In this document: positions 1 to 8,567 of the stretch, in pieces
Layout: every line of letters begins with the position of its first letter
Position numbering within the stretch: position 1 is the first letter of the stretch
Source of the DNA: an uncultured Xylophilus sp.
GTDB lineage: Bacteria; Pseudomonadota; Gammaproteobacteria; Burkholderiales; Burkholderiaceae_C
DNA length: 64,000 nucleotides
Assembly: GCA_913776965.1 (NCBI GenBank)
Contig: CAJYQL010000025.1
Span: forward strand, 96,822 to 160,821
Reading direction: 5' to 3'
Program-made: the position numbers and the translations under genes
The notes under the pieces: generated by a model
Told to the model about the DNA's origin: nothing
The model's input: only the letters and a program-made list of their open reading frames with translations
Database searches by the model: none

Positions 1-120
1 ACTGCTCTTGTCGCTGTCAAAATCTCAACTGCTCGCGCAGCCGGCTTGCACACCCGCGCCCGGTGGCTGTGGCTGCGCTCCCAAAGATGCCCAGAGTTCC
101 ATCGAGCCCGTTTGCAACGC

Positions 121-1101
121 ATGTCACTTCTCTCCCTACGCTCTGTTCTCGAAACCCACCAAGTAGCGATCTACTTTGCCGCCGTGGTCCTTGCTGGGGC
201 GCTGGCATGGTTATGGCCCGAGTCGACAACCATGTCACCGGCCATCGATCCCTTACTGGCGTTCATGCTGTTCGTGACGTTCCTTCAGGTGCCGCTGACG
301 GAATTGCGCCGTGCCTTGTCGAACATGCGCTTCCTCGGGGCGCTGATGCTGGCCAACTTCGTGGCTGTGCCGTTGCTGGTCGCCGTGTTGTTGCCCTGGA
401 TGCCGCAGGACCCGCTGCTGCGGATCGGCGTGCTGCTGGTGTTGCTGACACCGTGCATCGACTACGTCGTGACCTTCGCCCATCTCGGGCAGGCAGATGC
501 CAAGCCGCTGTTGGCATCCACACCGCTGCTGCTGGCAGCACAGATGATTCTGTTGCCGGTCTACCTGGGCGTATTCATGGGGGACGCAGCCGCTGGATTG
601 GTCAAGTGGGAGCCCTTTGTGCACGCTTTCATCTGGCTGATCGCTGTGCCGCTGTCGCTGGCGGCCGTGCTCCAGCCCTGGGCGGCTCGATCGACCGCAG
701 GGGAGCGTACCGTTGCATGGCTCGGACTGTTCCCGGTCCCTGCAACGGCCGCGGTCCTGTTCGTGGTCGTGGCGGCTGTCGCGCCACAGCTGAGCTTGGC
801 CATGGACGCCGTGCGCGCAGTCGCCCCGATCTATGTCGCGTTTGCGATTGCAGCCCCGATGCTCGGGTGGGGTGTTTCCCGACTGTGTCGCTTGCCAGCC
901 GATCAAGGCGGGGCCATCGCCTTCAGCTCGGCGACGCGCAACTCCCTGGTTGTGCTGCCCTTGGGGCTGGCCATCCCCGGCGCTTTGCCCTGGGTGCCTG
1001 CCGTGATCGTGACCCAGACACTGGTGGAATTAGTTAGCGAGCTGGTGTACGTGAAGGTAGCGCCAAGCTTGAGAACAAAGATTGTTCGGCAGGGTTCGTA
1101 A
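121..1101 (+). CDS. Putative arsenite permease, ACR3 / bile acid:sodium symporter superfamily
   Basis: This is a polytopic inner-membrane protein of about 326 residues with roughly ten hydrophobic segments, as expected for the ACR3/BASS fold. The fourth segment carries LTPCIDYVVTFAHLG; a Cys after TP in this helix is characteristic of ACR3-type metalloid permeases. I chose the ATG at 121 rather than the in-frame TTG at 46 because hydrophobic sequence starts soon after 121 and the upstream 25 residues are Arg-rich and not protein-like. It lies convergent to the ars operon, so extrusion of arsenite is likely from context. The exact substrate is inferred, since antimonite or other solutes cannot be excluded. 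Confidence 0.72.
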   Translation: MSLLSLRSVLETHQVAIYFAAVVLAGALAWLWPESTTMSPAIDPLLAFMLFVTFLQVPLTELRRALSNMRFLGALMLANFVAVPLLVAVLLPWMPQDPLLRIGVLLVLLTPCIDYVVTFAHLGQADAKPLLASTPLLLAAQMILLPVYLGVFMGDAAAGLVKWEPFVHAFIWLIAVPLSLAAVLQPWAARSTAGERTVAWLGLFPVPATAAVLFVVVAAVAPQLSLAMDAVRAVAPIYVAFAIAAPMLGWGVSRLCRLPADQGGAIAFSSATRNSLVVLPLGLAIPGALPWVPAVIVTQTLVELVSELVYVKVAPSLRTKIVRQGS

Positions 1102-1157
1102 CCTGGGTCACCGCACGAAGAGACGCCGATGTTTGCGCAACCGGCGCCGCGTTGAAG

Positions 1158-2324
1158 TCATTCTTTAGAGCGCAATGCCATCAAGGCGCCGAACGCCACC
1201 AGCCCGAGCGTTCCTGAAAGCCAAAGAGCGCCCGCTCCCCAACGATCCAGGCACACGCCAAAAAGCCATGGCGCAAGCGCCTGAGCGATCCGCGCTGGAA
1301 CCATGAGCAACCCCTGTCGTGCGCCATAGCCCTGCGGCCCGAACAGAACCAGCGGCAGCGTGCCCTTCGCAATCGTCAGGATGCCGTTGCCGGCGCCGTG
1401 AAAGATCACAAAGACCGCCGCGAGCGGCGCACCGGCGAGCGCCATTAGCGCGGCTCCAATCGGGTGCATCAGTGTCGCCAGCCTGGCCGACAGCAGGGGA
1501 TGGACATTGCGTAGCAGCCCAAACTCCAGGATCCGCGCGCCGACCTGAGCTGGCCCGACCAGGGCACCGAAGGCGACCGCTGCCGCAAGTGTGGCGCCGC
1601 CGGCCATCAGCAGCCTGGGCAGATGCGCCGCCATCGCGGTGCTGATGAACCAGGTAATCGCGAATACGATGGAAAGAAGCACGGAGGCCTTGAGAGGGCT
1701 GCTCGCCGTCGATGTCGACGAAGCCCCTTCAACTGCCGGCTCAGAAATGCTGGCGATGGCTGCGGCTTTTGGTAGCAACGCGTTGAGCGGCAGTCCGAGG
1801 CAAACGTGCAGCGCAGCCCAACCAAAGCAGGCCCCGCGCCATCCGTACTGGGCCTCCAGCAGTGTCGAGAGCGGCCACCCGATCGTGCTCGCAAAGCCCG
1901 CAAAGAGGGTGATGCCTGTGATTGCGCTGCGCGAGTCGCGCCCGTACAGCCGGACCAGGCCGGCGAAGGCCGCCTCGTAGAGGCCGCTGCCCATCCCAAT
2001 CCCCAACACTGCCCAGGCCACCAGCAGCCCGACTACGCTGTGCGCCATTCCCAGCAGGAGCAAGCCGGCAGCGAACACAAGGTTCGTTGCCATCAGGACT
2101 GGCCGGCCGCCCCAGCGGTCGATGCACCGACCGGCGTACGGTCCGAGGAATGCGGAAATCACCAAGGCAAAGGAGAACCCGGCGAACACCGTCGGCGTCT
2201 CGATGCCGAGATCCTTGGCCATCGGCGCCGCCAGCATCGCCGGCAGGTAGTACGACGATGCCCAGGCTAACGTCTGCGTGATGCCCAAGGCAACAACGAC
2301 GGCAGAGCGACTGGACAGTGGCAT
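1158..2324 (-). CDS. Major facilitator superfamily transporter of the ars operon
   Basis: This protein of about 388 residues has 12 likely membrane segments and the MFS loop motif GRCIDRWGGRPVL between helices 2 and 3. An ATG at 2324 shares one base with the arsH stop codon (TGATG), so it is probably translated by coupling with arsH and is the last gene of the arsenic operon. MFS proteins in ars operons (ArsJ and ArsK types) export arsenical species. Which arsenical this one moves cannot be read from the sequence. A TTG lies one codon upstream and could also be used. Confidence 0.75.
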   Translation of the reverse strand: MPLSSRSAVVVALGITQTLAWASSYYLPAMLAAPMAKDLGIETPTVFAGFSFALVISAFLGPYAGRCIDRWGGRPVLMATNLVFAAGLLLLGMAHSVVGLLVAWAVLGIGMGSGLYEAAFAGLVRLYGRDSRSAITGITLFAGFASTIGWPLSTLLEAQYGWRGACFGWAALHVCLGLPLNALLPKAAAIASISEPAVEGASSTSTASSPLKASVLLSIVFAITWFISTAMAAHLPRLLMAGGATLAAAVAFGALVGPAQVGARILEFGLLRNVHPLLSARLATLMHPIGAALMALAGAPLAAVFVIFHGAGNGILTIAKGTLPLVLFGPQGYGARQGLLMVPARIAQALAPWLFGVCLDRWGAGALWLSGTLGLVAFGALMALRSKE

Positions 2325-3043
2325 CAAATCGAGCGCTGGTTGACCCGCTTGGACAGTTGCTCGGCGCCTTCCTTTCGCTCGCTGTAGCGGTCAACCAGGT
2401 AGGCGGCCGAATCGCGGGTGAGCAAGGTGAATTTCACCAGTTCTTCCATCACGTCGACCACCCGCTCGTAATACGAAGAGGGCTTCATGCGGCCCGCATC
2501 GTCGAACTCCATGAAGGCCTTCGCGACGGACGACTGGTTCGGGATCGTGATCATGCGCATCCAGCGCCCAAGCACTCGCAGCTGGTTCACGGCATTGAAG
2601 GACTGAGAGCCGCCCGATACCTCCATCACCGCGAGCGTTTTTCCCTGCGTGGGCCGCACCGCACCGATGGCCAGCGGAACCCAGTCGATCTGCGCCTTCA
2701 TGATGCCGGTCATGGCGCCGTGCCGCTCGGGCGAGGTCCAGACCATGCCTTCGGACCACTGTGCCAGATCGCGCAGCTCTTGCACCTTCGGATGGTCCTC
2801 GGGCGCGTCGTCCGGCATCGGCAGGCCGCGCGGGTCGAAGATGCGCGGCTCCGCACCCAGGGCTTGCAGCAGGCGTGCGGCTTCTTCGGTCAGCAGGCGG
2901 CTGTAGGAGCGCTCGCGCAGCGAGCCGTAGAGCAGCAGGATGCGCGGTGGGTGCGTGGCGCGCTCGTTCGGGTGCAGGCGTTCAGGATCAGGCTGCTGAA
3001 AGAGCGCCGCGTCGATGTTGGGAAGTTCAGGACTTGTGGACAC
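2324..3043 (-). CDS. arsH: ArsH, NADPH-dependent FMN reductase / organoarsenical oxidase
   Basis: The protein (about 239 residues) contains the flavodoxin-like phosphate-binding loop [13 protein letters not shown] near residue 40 and the ArsH signature segments [19 protein letters not shown] and [18 protein letters not shown]. ArsH proteins oxidise trivalent methyl- and aromatic arsenicals and reduce quinones. The start is set at a GTG at 3043 because an AAGGGG ribosome-binding sequence sits four bases upstream. A start at 3073 would extend it inside arsC with a basic, unlikely leader. The gene overlaps the end of the glutaredoxin-type arsC by 17 bases. Confidence 0.92.
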   Translation of the reverse strand: MSTSPELPNIDAALFQQPDPERLHPNERATHPPRILLLYGSLRERSYSRLLTEEAARLLQALGAEPRIFDPRGLPMPDDAPEDHPKVQELRDLAQWSEGMVWTSPERHGAMTGIMKAQIDWVPLAIGAVRPTQGKTLAVMEVSGGSQSFNAVNQLRVLGRWMRMITIPNQSSVAKAFMEFDDAGRMKPSSYYERVVDVMEELVKFTLLTRDSAAYLVDRYSERKEGAEQLSKRVNQRSI

Positions 3044-3458
3044 GCTGCCCCTTCGCGTCGACCACCGCCTCACCGTCTTCCTTGGCGAACGCCGCCTGCT
3101 GCGGCTGCGGCAGGATGTCGAGCACGGCCTCCGAAGGGCGGCACAGCCGCGCGCCGAGCGGCGTCACCACGATCGGGCGGTTGATCAAGATAGGGTGCTG
3201 CAGCATGAAGTCGACCAGCTGCGCGTCCGTCCACTTGGGGTCGTTCAGGCCGAGTTCGTCGTAGGGTGTGCCCTTCTGCCGCAGCACATCGCGCACCGGC
3301 ACGCCCATCGTGGCAATCAGGCCTTCGAGAGTAGCGCGGTCGGGCGGGCTTTTCAGGTACTCAATCACCTCTGGCTCCTCGCCTGAATTGCGAATCAGCG
3401 CGAGCACGTTGCGGGAGGTTCCGCAGGCAGGGTTGTGATAGATCGTGATGTCGGTCAT
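3027..3458 (-). CDS. arsC: Arsenate reductase, glutaredoxin-dependent (R773 class)
   Basis: This 143-residue protein begins with the ArsC/Spx motif [14 protein letters not shown], whose Cys12 is the catalytic thiol. It also has the family Arg segments [19 protein letters not shown] near residue 95. Members of this class reduce arsenate to arsenite with glutathione and glutaredoxin. Length and motif order are those of a full enzyme. It lies between arsB and arsH, and is one of three arsenate reductases in this operon but the only one of its structural class. Confidence 0.95.
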   Translation of the reverse strand: MTDITIYHNPACGTSRNVLALIRNSGEEPEVIEYLKSPPDRATLEGLIATMGVPVRDVLRQKGTPYDELGLNDPKWTDAQLVDFMLQHPILINRPIVVTPLGARLCRPSEAVLDILPQPQQAAFAKEDGEAVVDAKGQRVHKS

Positions 3459-3482
3459 GAGAGAAAAACGAAGTGACGGCGC

Positions 3483-4763
<1,281 letters not shown>

Positions 4764-4815
4764 GTGAGCTTCTTGTTGGGATCCGGAAAGAGAGAGCTGA
4801 GCGCCCTCCCCGGGC

Positions 4816-5301
4816 TTAAAGGGCGTCGAGAGCCGCCCGCAGTTGCGCGTCGTTCAATGAGTCAAAAGGCACTTGCGCAAGCTGGCGCATGCGCTCACCG
4901 ATCGCCTGCCGCGTGGCTTCGAATGCCGCGCGTTTCTCAGCGGCGTTCGCACCGGCGTTGGATGGGTCGGGGTAGCCCCAGTGGATCTTGACCGGCGCGC
5001 CAGGCCAGTAGGGGCAGGCCTCTTGGGCAGCGCTGTCGCAGACAGTGATGACCACCCGCATCTGCGGCGCATCCGGTTCTGTGAACTCGTCCCAGCTCTT
5101 GCTGCGATAGCTCGATGTGTCGATGCCCGCCGCCTGCAGGACCTCGATGGCTATCGGGTTGATGCGCCCGCTTGGGGCACTGCCAGCGCTGTAGGCCTGC
5201 ACATCGACCCGAAGCTGCTTTGCCCAGTGGTTCAACATGCCCTCGGAGAGCACGCTGCGCGCCGAGTTGTGGGTGCAGAGGATGAGGATGTTCGTCGTCA
5301 C
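4816..5301 (-). CDS. arsC: Arsenate reductase, low-molecular-weight tyrosine phosphatase type (copy 1)
   Basis: The protein (161 residues) carries the CX5R phosphatase loop CTHNSARS near residue 9 and the motif [18 protein letters not shown], which supplies the additional cysteines used in the disulfide relay of thioredoxin-coupled arsenate reductases. It starts with GTG at 5301, overlapping the stop of the upstream paralogue as GTGA, so the two are translationally coupled. Compared with the neighbour at 5298-5795 it is clearly related but divergent, suggesting an old duplication or separate recruitment. Confidence 0.9.
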   Translation of the reverse strand: MTTNILILCTHNSARSVLSEGMLNHWAKQLRVDVQAYSAGSAPSGRINPIAIEVLQAAGIDTSSYRSKSWDEFTEPDAPQMRVVITVCDSAAQEACPYWPGAPVKIHWGYPDPSNAGANAAEKRAAFEATRQAIGERMRQLAQVPFDSLNDAQLRAALDAL

Positions 5302-5795
5302 TGCCGGGTCCCGATGTTGCGCATCTCATGCTGGATGGCCATACGCTCCAGCTTGTCCATCGGCAGGGACAGCATGAACTCGATGCGGCGCTTCAGCGTC
5401 ACCGCAGTGTCCATGAAGGCGCGCTTTTTCTCTTCGTCAGTGCCTTCCACGGCAGCCGGGTCGGGCAGACCCCAGTGCGCTGTGATCGGCTGACCCGGCC
5501 ACACCGGGCACATCTCGCCTGCGGCCTGGTCGCAAACGGTGATCACGAAATCCATCGGCGCGGCGCCGTCCTTGGCGAACTCGCCCCAGCTCTTGCTGCT
5601 GTAGCCGCGGTCTTCGATGTGAAGCGTGCGCAGCGTTTCCAGGGCGAAGGGATTCACAGCACCCTTTGGATGGCTGCCTGCGGAGAAGGCCTTGAACCGG
5701 CTGCTGCCGAGCTGGTTGAGCAGGCCTTCGGCAATGATGGAGCGAGCCGAATTGCCGGTGCAGATGAACAGCACGTTGTGGAGAGAGGCAGTCAT
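5298..5795 (-). CDS. arsC: Arsenate reductase, low-molecular-weight tyrosine phosphatase type (copy 2)
   Basis: The 165-residue protein has the CX5R loop CTGNSARS near residue 11 and the downstream VITVCDQAAGEMCPVWPG motif with two further cysteines. This arrangement is that of thioredoxin-linked arsenate reductases and related phosphatases. It follows arsR by 53 bases and is the first structural gene of the operon. One of the two phosphatase-type copies could act on another oxyanion or on a phosphotyrosine substrate, but the Cys pair argues for arsenate. Confidence 0.9.
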   Translation of the reverse strand: MTASLHNVLFICTGNSARSIIAEGLLNQLGSSRFKAFSAGSHPKGAVNPFALETLRTLHIEDRGYSSKSWGEFAKDGAAPMDFVITVCDQAAGEMCPVWPGQPITAHWGLPDPAAVEGTDEEKKRAFMDTAVTLKRRIEFMLSLPMDKLERMAIQHEMRNIGTRQ

Positions 5796-5848
5796 GGTGG
5801 TCAGTGGATTGGAAAATCTTCAACGCCCGGCATCTAGGAACGATCTGC

Positions 5849-6175
5849 TCAGGGCGAACAAACCAGCGAGCCATTCGAGACGGCGCAAGCCTCGCCTTGG
5901 CAGCAGTTTTCTGTGAGGTAGCCCACCAGCGCATTCATCTGGTCGAAGGCGGCGCGGTAGATGAGGTGGCGACCCTGACGCTCCTGGGTCACAAGGCCAG
6001 CGTGCGTCAGCTCTTTGAGGTGAAACGACAGGCTCGTGGCAGGTACGCCGATCGCTTCGACAAGCGCGCCGGGCGTCAGCCCCTCTTGGCCTGCCACGAC
6101 CAGGCAGCGAAAAACCTGCAAGCGCATTGGCTGTGCCAAGCCTGCAAGGGCGCGAACGGCATCGTTTGATTCCAT
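5849..6175 (-). CDS. arsR: ArsR-family arsenite-responsive repressor
   Basis: This 108-residue winged-helix repressor has its recognition helix around VPATSLSFHLKELTHAGLV (residues 44-62). The metalloid-binding cysteines are not in the helix (there is no CVC box). Three lie in the C-terminal part, at positions 91, 92 and 97 (ENCCQGEAC), the arrangement described for the ArsR of Acidithiobacillus ferrooxidans. It heads the operon and abuts a TTCGA-N6-TCGAA palindrome, so autoregulation by arsenite is expected. Confidence 0.93.
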   Translation of the reverse strand: MESNDAVRALAGLAQPMRLQVFRCLVVAGQEGLTPGALVEAIGVPATSLSFHLKELTHAGLVTQERQGRHLIYRAAFDQMNALVGYLTENCCQGEACAVSNGSLVCSP

Positions 6176-6177
6176 AC

Positions 6178-6193
6178 TTCGATTATGTTCGAA
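6178..6193 (-). promoter_or_regulatory. Probable ArsR operator and -10 element of the ars operon
   Basis: A TTCGA-N6-TCGAA inverted repeat ends two bases before the arsR start codon. On the minus strand the repeat encloses CATAAT, a good -10 hexamer, only six bases before ATG. Bound repressor would therefore cover the RNA polymerase site. The expected transcription start coincides with the first base of the arsR start codon, so the message may be leaderless. No clear -35 hexamer was seen. Confidence 0.5.
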
Positions 6194-6245
6194 ATGTCGG
6201 AGGATTTATGAAGATTTTGTGTCACGCGAGTGACCTCGGGGAGAG

Positions 6246-6275
6246 CAAAAAAAAGCTGGCGCGAGGCCAGCTTTT
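6246..6275 (-). terminator. Rho-independent terminator after the lead/cadmium operon
   Basis: A 10-base perfect stem (AAAAGCTGGC with GCCAGCTTTT, five-base loop) is followed on the minus strand by a run of eight T. It lies 40 bases after the small Cys-rich gene and upstream of the ars promoter. It ends transcripts coming from the pbr module. Confidence 0.85.
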
Positions 6276-6312
6276 GGTCCGGTCGCCAGCTCCGCTGACG
6301 CGCCCGGTTTGC

Positions 6313-6429
6313 TTATTCGCAGCAGGGCATCGCGGCTTGGTCGGCTTCGTCACAGCAGCAGCACGGTGCTGCAGCAAAGACTGCGGTGGTTGCGAGCATG
6401 AGGGTGAAGATGGCGAGGAGCTTTTTCAT
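6313..6429 (-). CDS. Small secreted Cys-rich peptide (38 aa) of the lead/cadmium module
   Basis: The start codon at 6429 opens a typical signal peptide (MKKLLAIFTLMLATTAVFA), leaving a mature peptide of about 19 residues with six cysteines, as PCCCC and PCC, plus three acidic residues. Such a product would sit in the periplasm and could bind soft metals. It is about 125 bases downstream of the FTR1 gene and before a strong terminator, so it is likely the last gene of the same transcript. I know no named family for it. Metal binding is inferred only from composition and context. Confidence 0.6.
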   Translation of the reverse strand: MKKLLAIFTLMLATTAVFAAAPCCCCDEADQAAMPCCE

Positions 6430-6553
6430 GGTGATCCTAGGGAATCGAGGGAAGCGGTTCTGGCCGATCCAGGGTGGCTGGCCGGATGTCGGGGCAGCAT
6501 CAAGCGGCGAGCATCCCAGAGAATAGCAGCGCACCAACCCGGCATCCAGCCAT

Positions 6554-8485
6554 TCAGGACGCCCTTGGCTGCCTCGCCCTGAAGGCGTTCATGCCAAAGC
6601 CTGCTACGGCGATCAGCAGGACGATGCTTTGAACCACGATGGTTTCGGCGGACGGGTAGATCCCTAGCAAGTCGACCCGAGGAGCCATGAGAGGCGTGGC
6701 TCCGAGCCAACCGGCCTCTTGCAGGCCAGCCACCCCCTTGCCTGCAAGAACGACAGCCAGGACAGCCACCAGAACGGAGCTGATGCTGAAAAACTTCCCG
6801 ATCGGCATCCGAGCGCTGGTCTTGAGCATTACCCAAGCGAGAACTGCCAGGAGCAAGATGCCGAGGCCCAGTCCGCCCAGCAGCGCGTTGCCGTTCCCGT
6901 CCGCCGACAAGGCCGAGTAGAAAAGCACCGTCTCGAACACTTCTCGGTAGACAGCGATGAAGGACAGTCCAAACAAAGCCCAGGCCGAGCGCTTCGACAT
7001 GGCCGAAGACAGCTTTTCCTTGAGGTACGCCTGCCAACGACCCGCAGCGCTCTTTTGATGCATCCATAGGCCAACGCTGAGCAGAACCAGGGCAGCAAAA
7101 AGCGATGACAACCCTTCCGTCACTTCGCGGCTGGCACCGCTGATGTTCACGAAGTAGGTCGCAACCGCCCAGGTCAGGCCGCCCGCGGCCAGGGCGGCCA
7201 CCCAGCCGCCGTGCACGTAGCGCAGGATGTCATGCCGATCTGCTTTCTTCAGGAACGCGATCATGCCGACGACGATCAACAAGGCTTCGAGACCTTCTCT
7301 GAGCAGAATCGTGAGAGAACCCAGGAACGTGGTGAGCGGCGCGGCGGCCTCGCCGCCGAGCTCCTTTTCTACTTCGGCGAAGAGATAGTCCAGCTTCTGC
7401 GCTGCGGTCTCGGCTTGAGCCAGCGTGCCAGTGGCAATGGCCGATCGGTAGGCAAGCATGCCGTCCTCAACCTCGGTCAACAGGGTCTTGTTGCGCGCGC
7501 CCAGAGATGGCTCCAAGGGCTCGAAGCCGTCAAGGTACGCGGACAGTGCGAGTCGGGTCGCGCCAGGCTTGTCACCTTGGCGGATGGCCGCAAGGCTCTC
7601 ATCGAGCCGCCTGCGCGAGAGGGCCAACCCACCCGTGTTGCCGGCCGCCGAAGCCACCTCCAGATGGCTGCGCAGGTACGCAGTGAGATCTCGCGCTGCA
7701 TCCGGGCCAACGGAACTGGATGCAGCAGCCTCGGTCACCGTGGTCACAGCAGCGAGGTCGGGGAACGCCTTGCGTGCAGCTGCGTCGTTCTTCCAGAGCT
7801 GCTCCCCTTGGGTGCGCATTCGATCGTCATGCGAAAGCGTGCCTGCAAAAAACGCGAGTGCCCACCGATCCTCTTCCGGCAAGGCTGCAAAGCTCGGCAT
7901 CGACGTCCCGGTGACCCCTTGGGAGACGACCTGGTAGAGCGCCATCACGCTGCGCGAGCGAGCGCGCTCGCGATCGGTGAATGCGATCGGGGGCGGTTCC
8001 AGATTGGCGGCAAGCGGGCCGTCCCCGCCGCCCGTCGCGCCATGGCAGGATGCGCACTGAGCTTGGAAAAGCGCTGCGCCCTTCTTGAGGTCCGGCAGCA
8101 CCTTGGGCGCGACCGGAATCGGGTACGCGGCGATCAACAGGGCCTCGGCTTGATGTGCCAGGCGTGCCACTTCTGCGCCGTCTGCCTTGGCTGTGACAGC
8201 CTCCTGCAGCTTGTGGGCGGCTGCGATGACCGCATCTTTTGAAGCGTGGGCCGGGAGGGCCTGGGCCTGGGTCACCGCATTTGCTGTGAAGTCGCGCATC
8301 TCTGCGTACTCGGACTCGCTGACGACGGCTCCTTTGTCTACGGCGCCGCTGTAGTCGACGGCGACGTAGTCCAGCAGCTGCCAAAGCTGTCGAGGGCCCT
8401 CTTCGCCGCCTGGATTTGGCGTCTGCGCTGCGGCAGCTCCCATGAAACACAACCCTACCCACAACACCAACAGCAAGCGCTTCAT
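6554..8485 (-). CDS. pbrT: PbrT-like fusion: periplasmic cytochrome c domain plus FTR1 iron/lead permease
   Basis: The 643-residue protein has a signal peptide (about residues 1-20), a cytochrome c domain with the heme motif CASCHG near residue 140, and a C-terminal FTR1 permease of seven likely helices. The two REXXE iron-ligand motifs of FTR1 are present: REGLEALLIV near residue 395 and YREVFETVLF near residue 515. This two-domain layout and its length match PbrT from lead-resistance operons. Position downstream of a PbrA/CadA-type ATPase and a MerR-family regulator supports that assignment. Iron or another divalent cation remains possible. Confidence 0.85.
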   Translation of the reverse strand: MKRLLLVLWVGLCFMGAAAAQTPNPGGEEGPRQLWQLLDYVAVDYSGAVDKGAVVSESEYAEMRDFTANAVTQAQALPAHASKDAVIAAAHKLQEAVTAKADGAEVARLAHQAEALLIAAYPIPVAPKVLPDLKKGAALFQAQCASCHGATGGGDGPLAANLEPPPIAFTDRERARSRSVMALYQVVSQGVTGTSMPSFAALPEEDRWALAFFAGTLSHDDRMRTQGEQLWKNDAAARKAFPDLAAVTTVTEAAASSSVGPDAARDLTAYLRSHLEVASAAGNTGGLALSRRRLDESLAAIRQGDKPGATRLALSAYLDGFEPLEPSLGARNKTLLTEVEDGMLAYRSAIATGTLAQAETAAQKLDYLFAEVEKELGGEAAAPLTTFLGSLTILLREGLEALLIVVGMIAFLKKADRHDILRYVHGGWVAALAAGGLTWAVATYFVNISGASREVTEGLSSLFAALVLLSVGLWMHQKSAAGRWQAYLKEKLSSAMSKRSAWALFGLSFIAVYREVFETVLFYSALSADGNGNALLGGLGLGILLLAVLAWVMLKTSARMPIGKFFSISSVLVAVLAVVLAGKGVAGLQEAGWLGATPLMAPRVDLLGIYPSAETIVVQSIVLLIAVAGFGMNAFRARQPRAS

Positions 8486-8567
8486 TCTTCAACCTAAACA
8501 GGAACGAAGGGGATTTTCGTTCACGAGAAAAAAGAGCTGCAACGTCTCATCGCAGCTTCGGCCTGGC

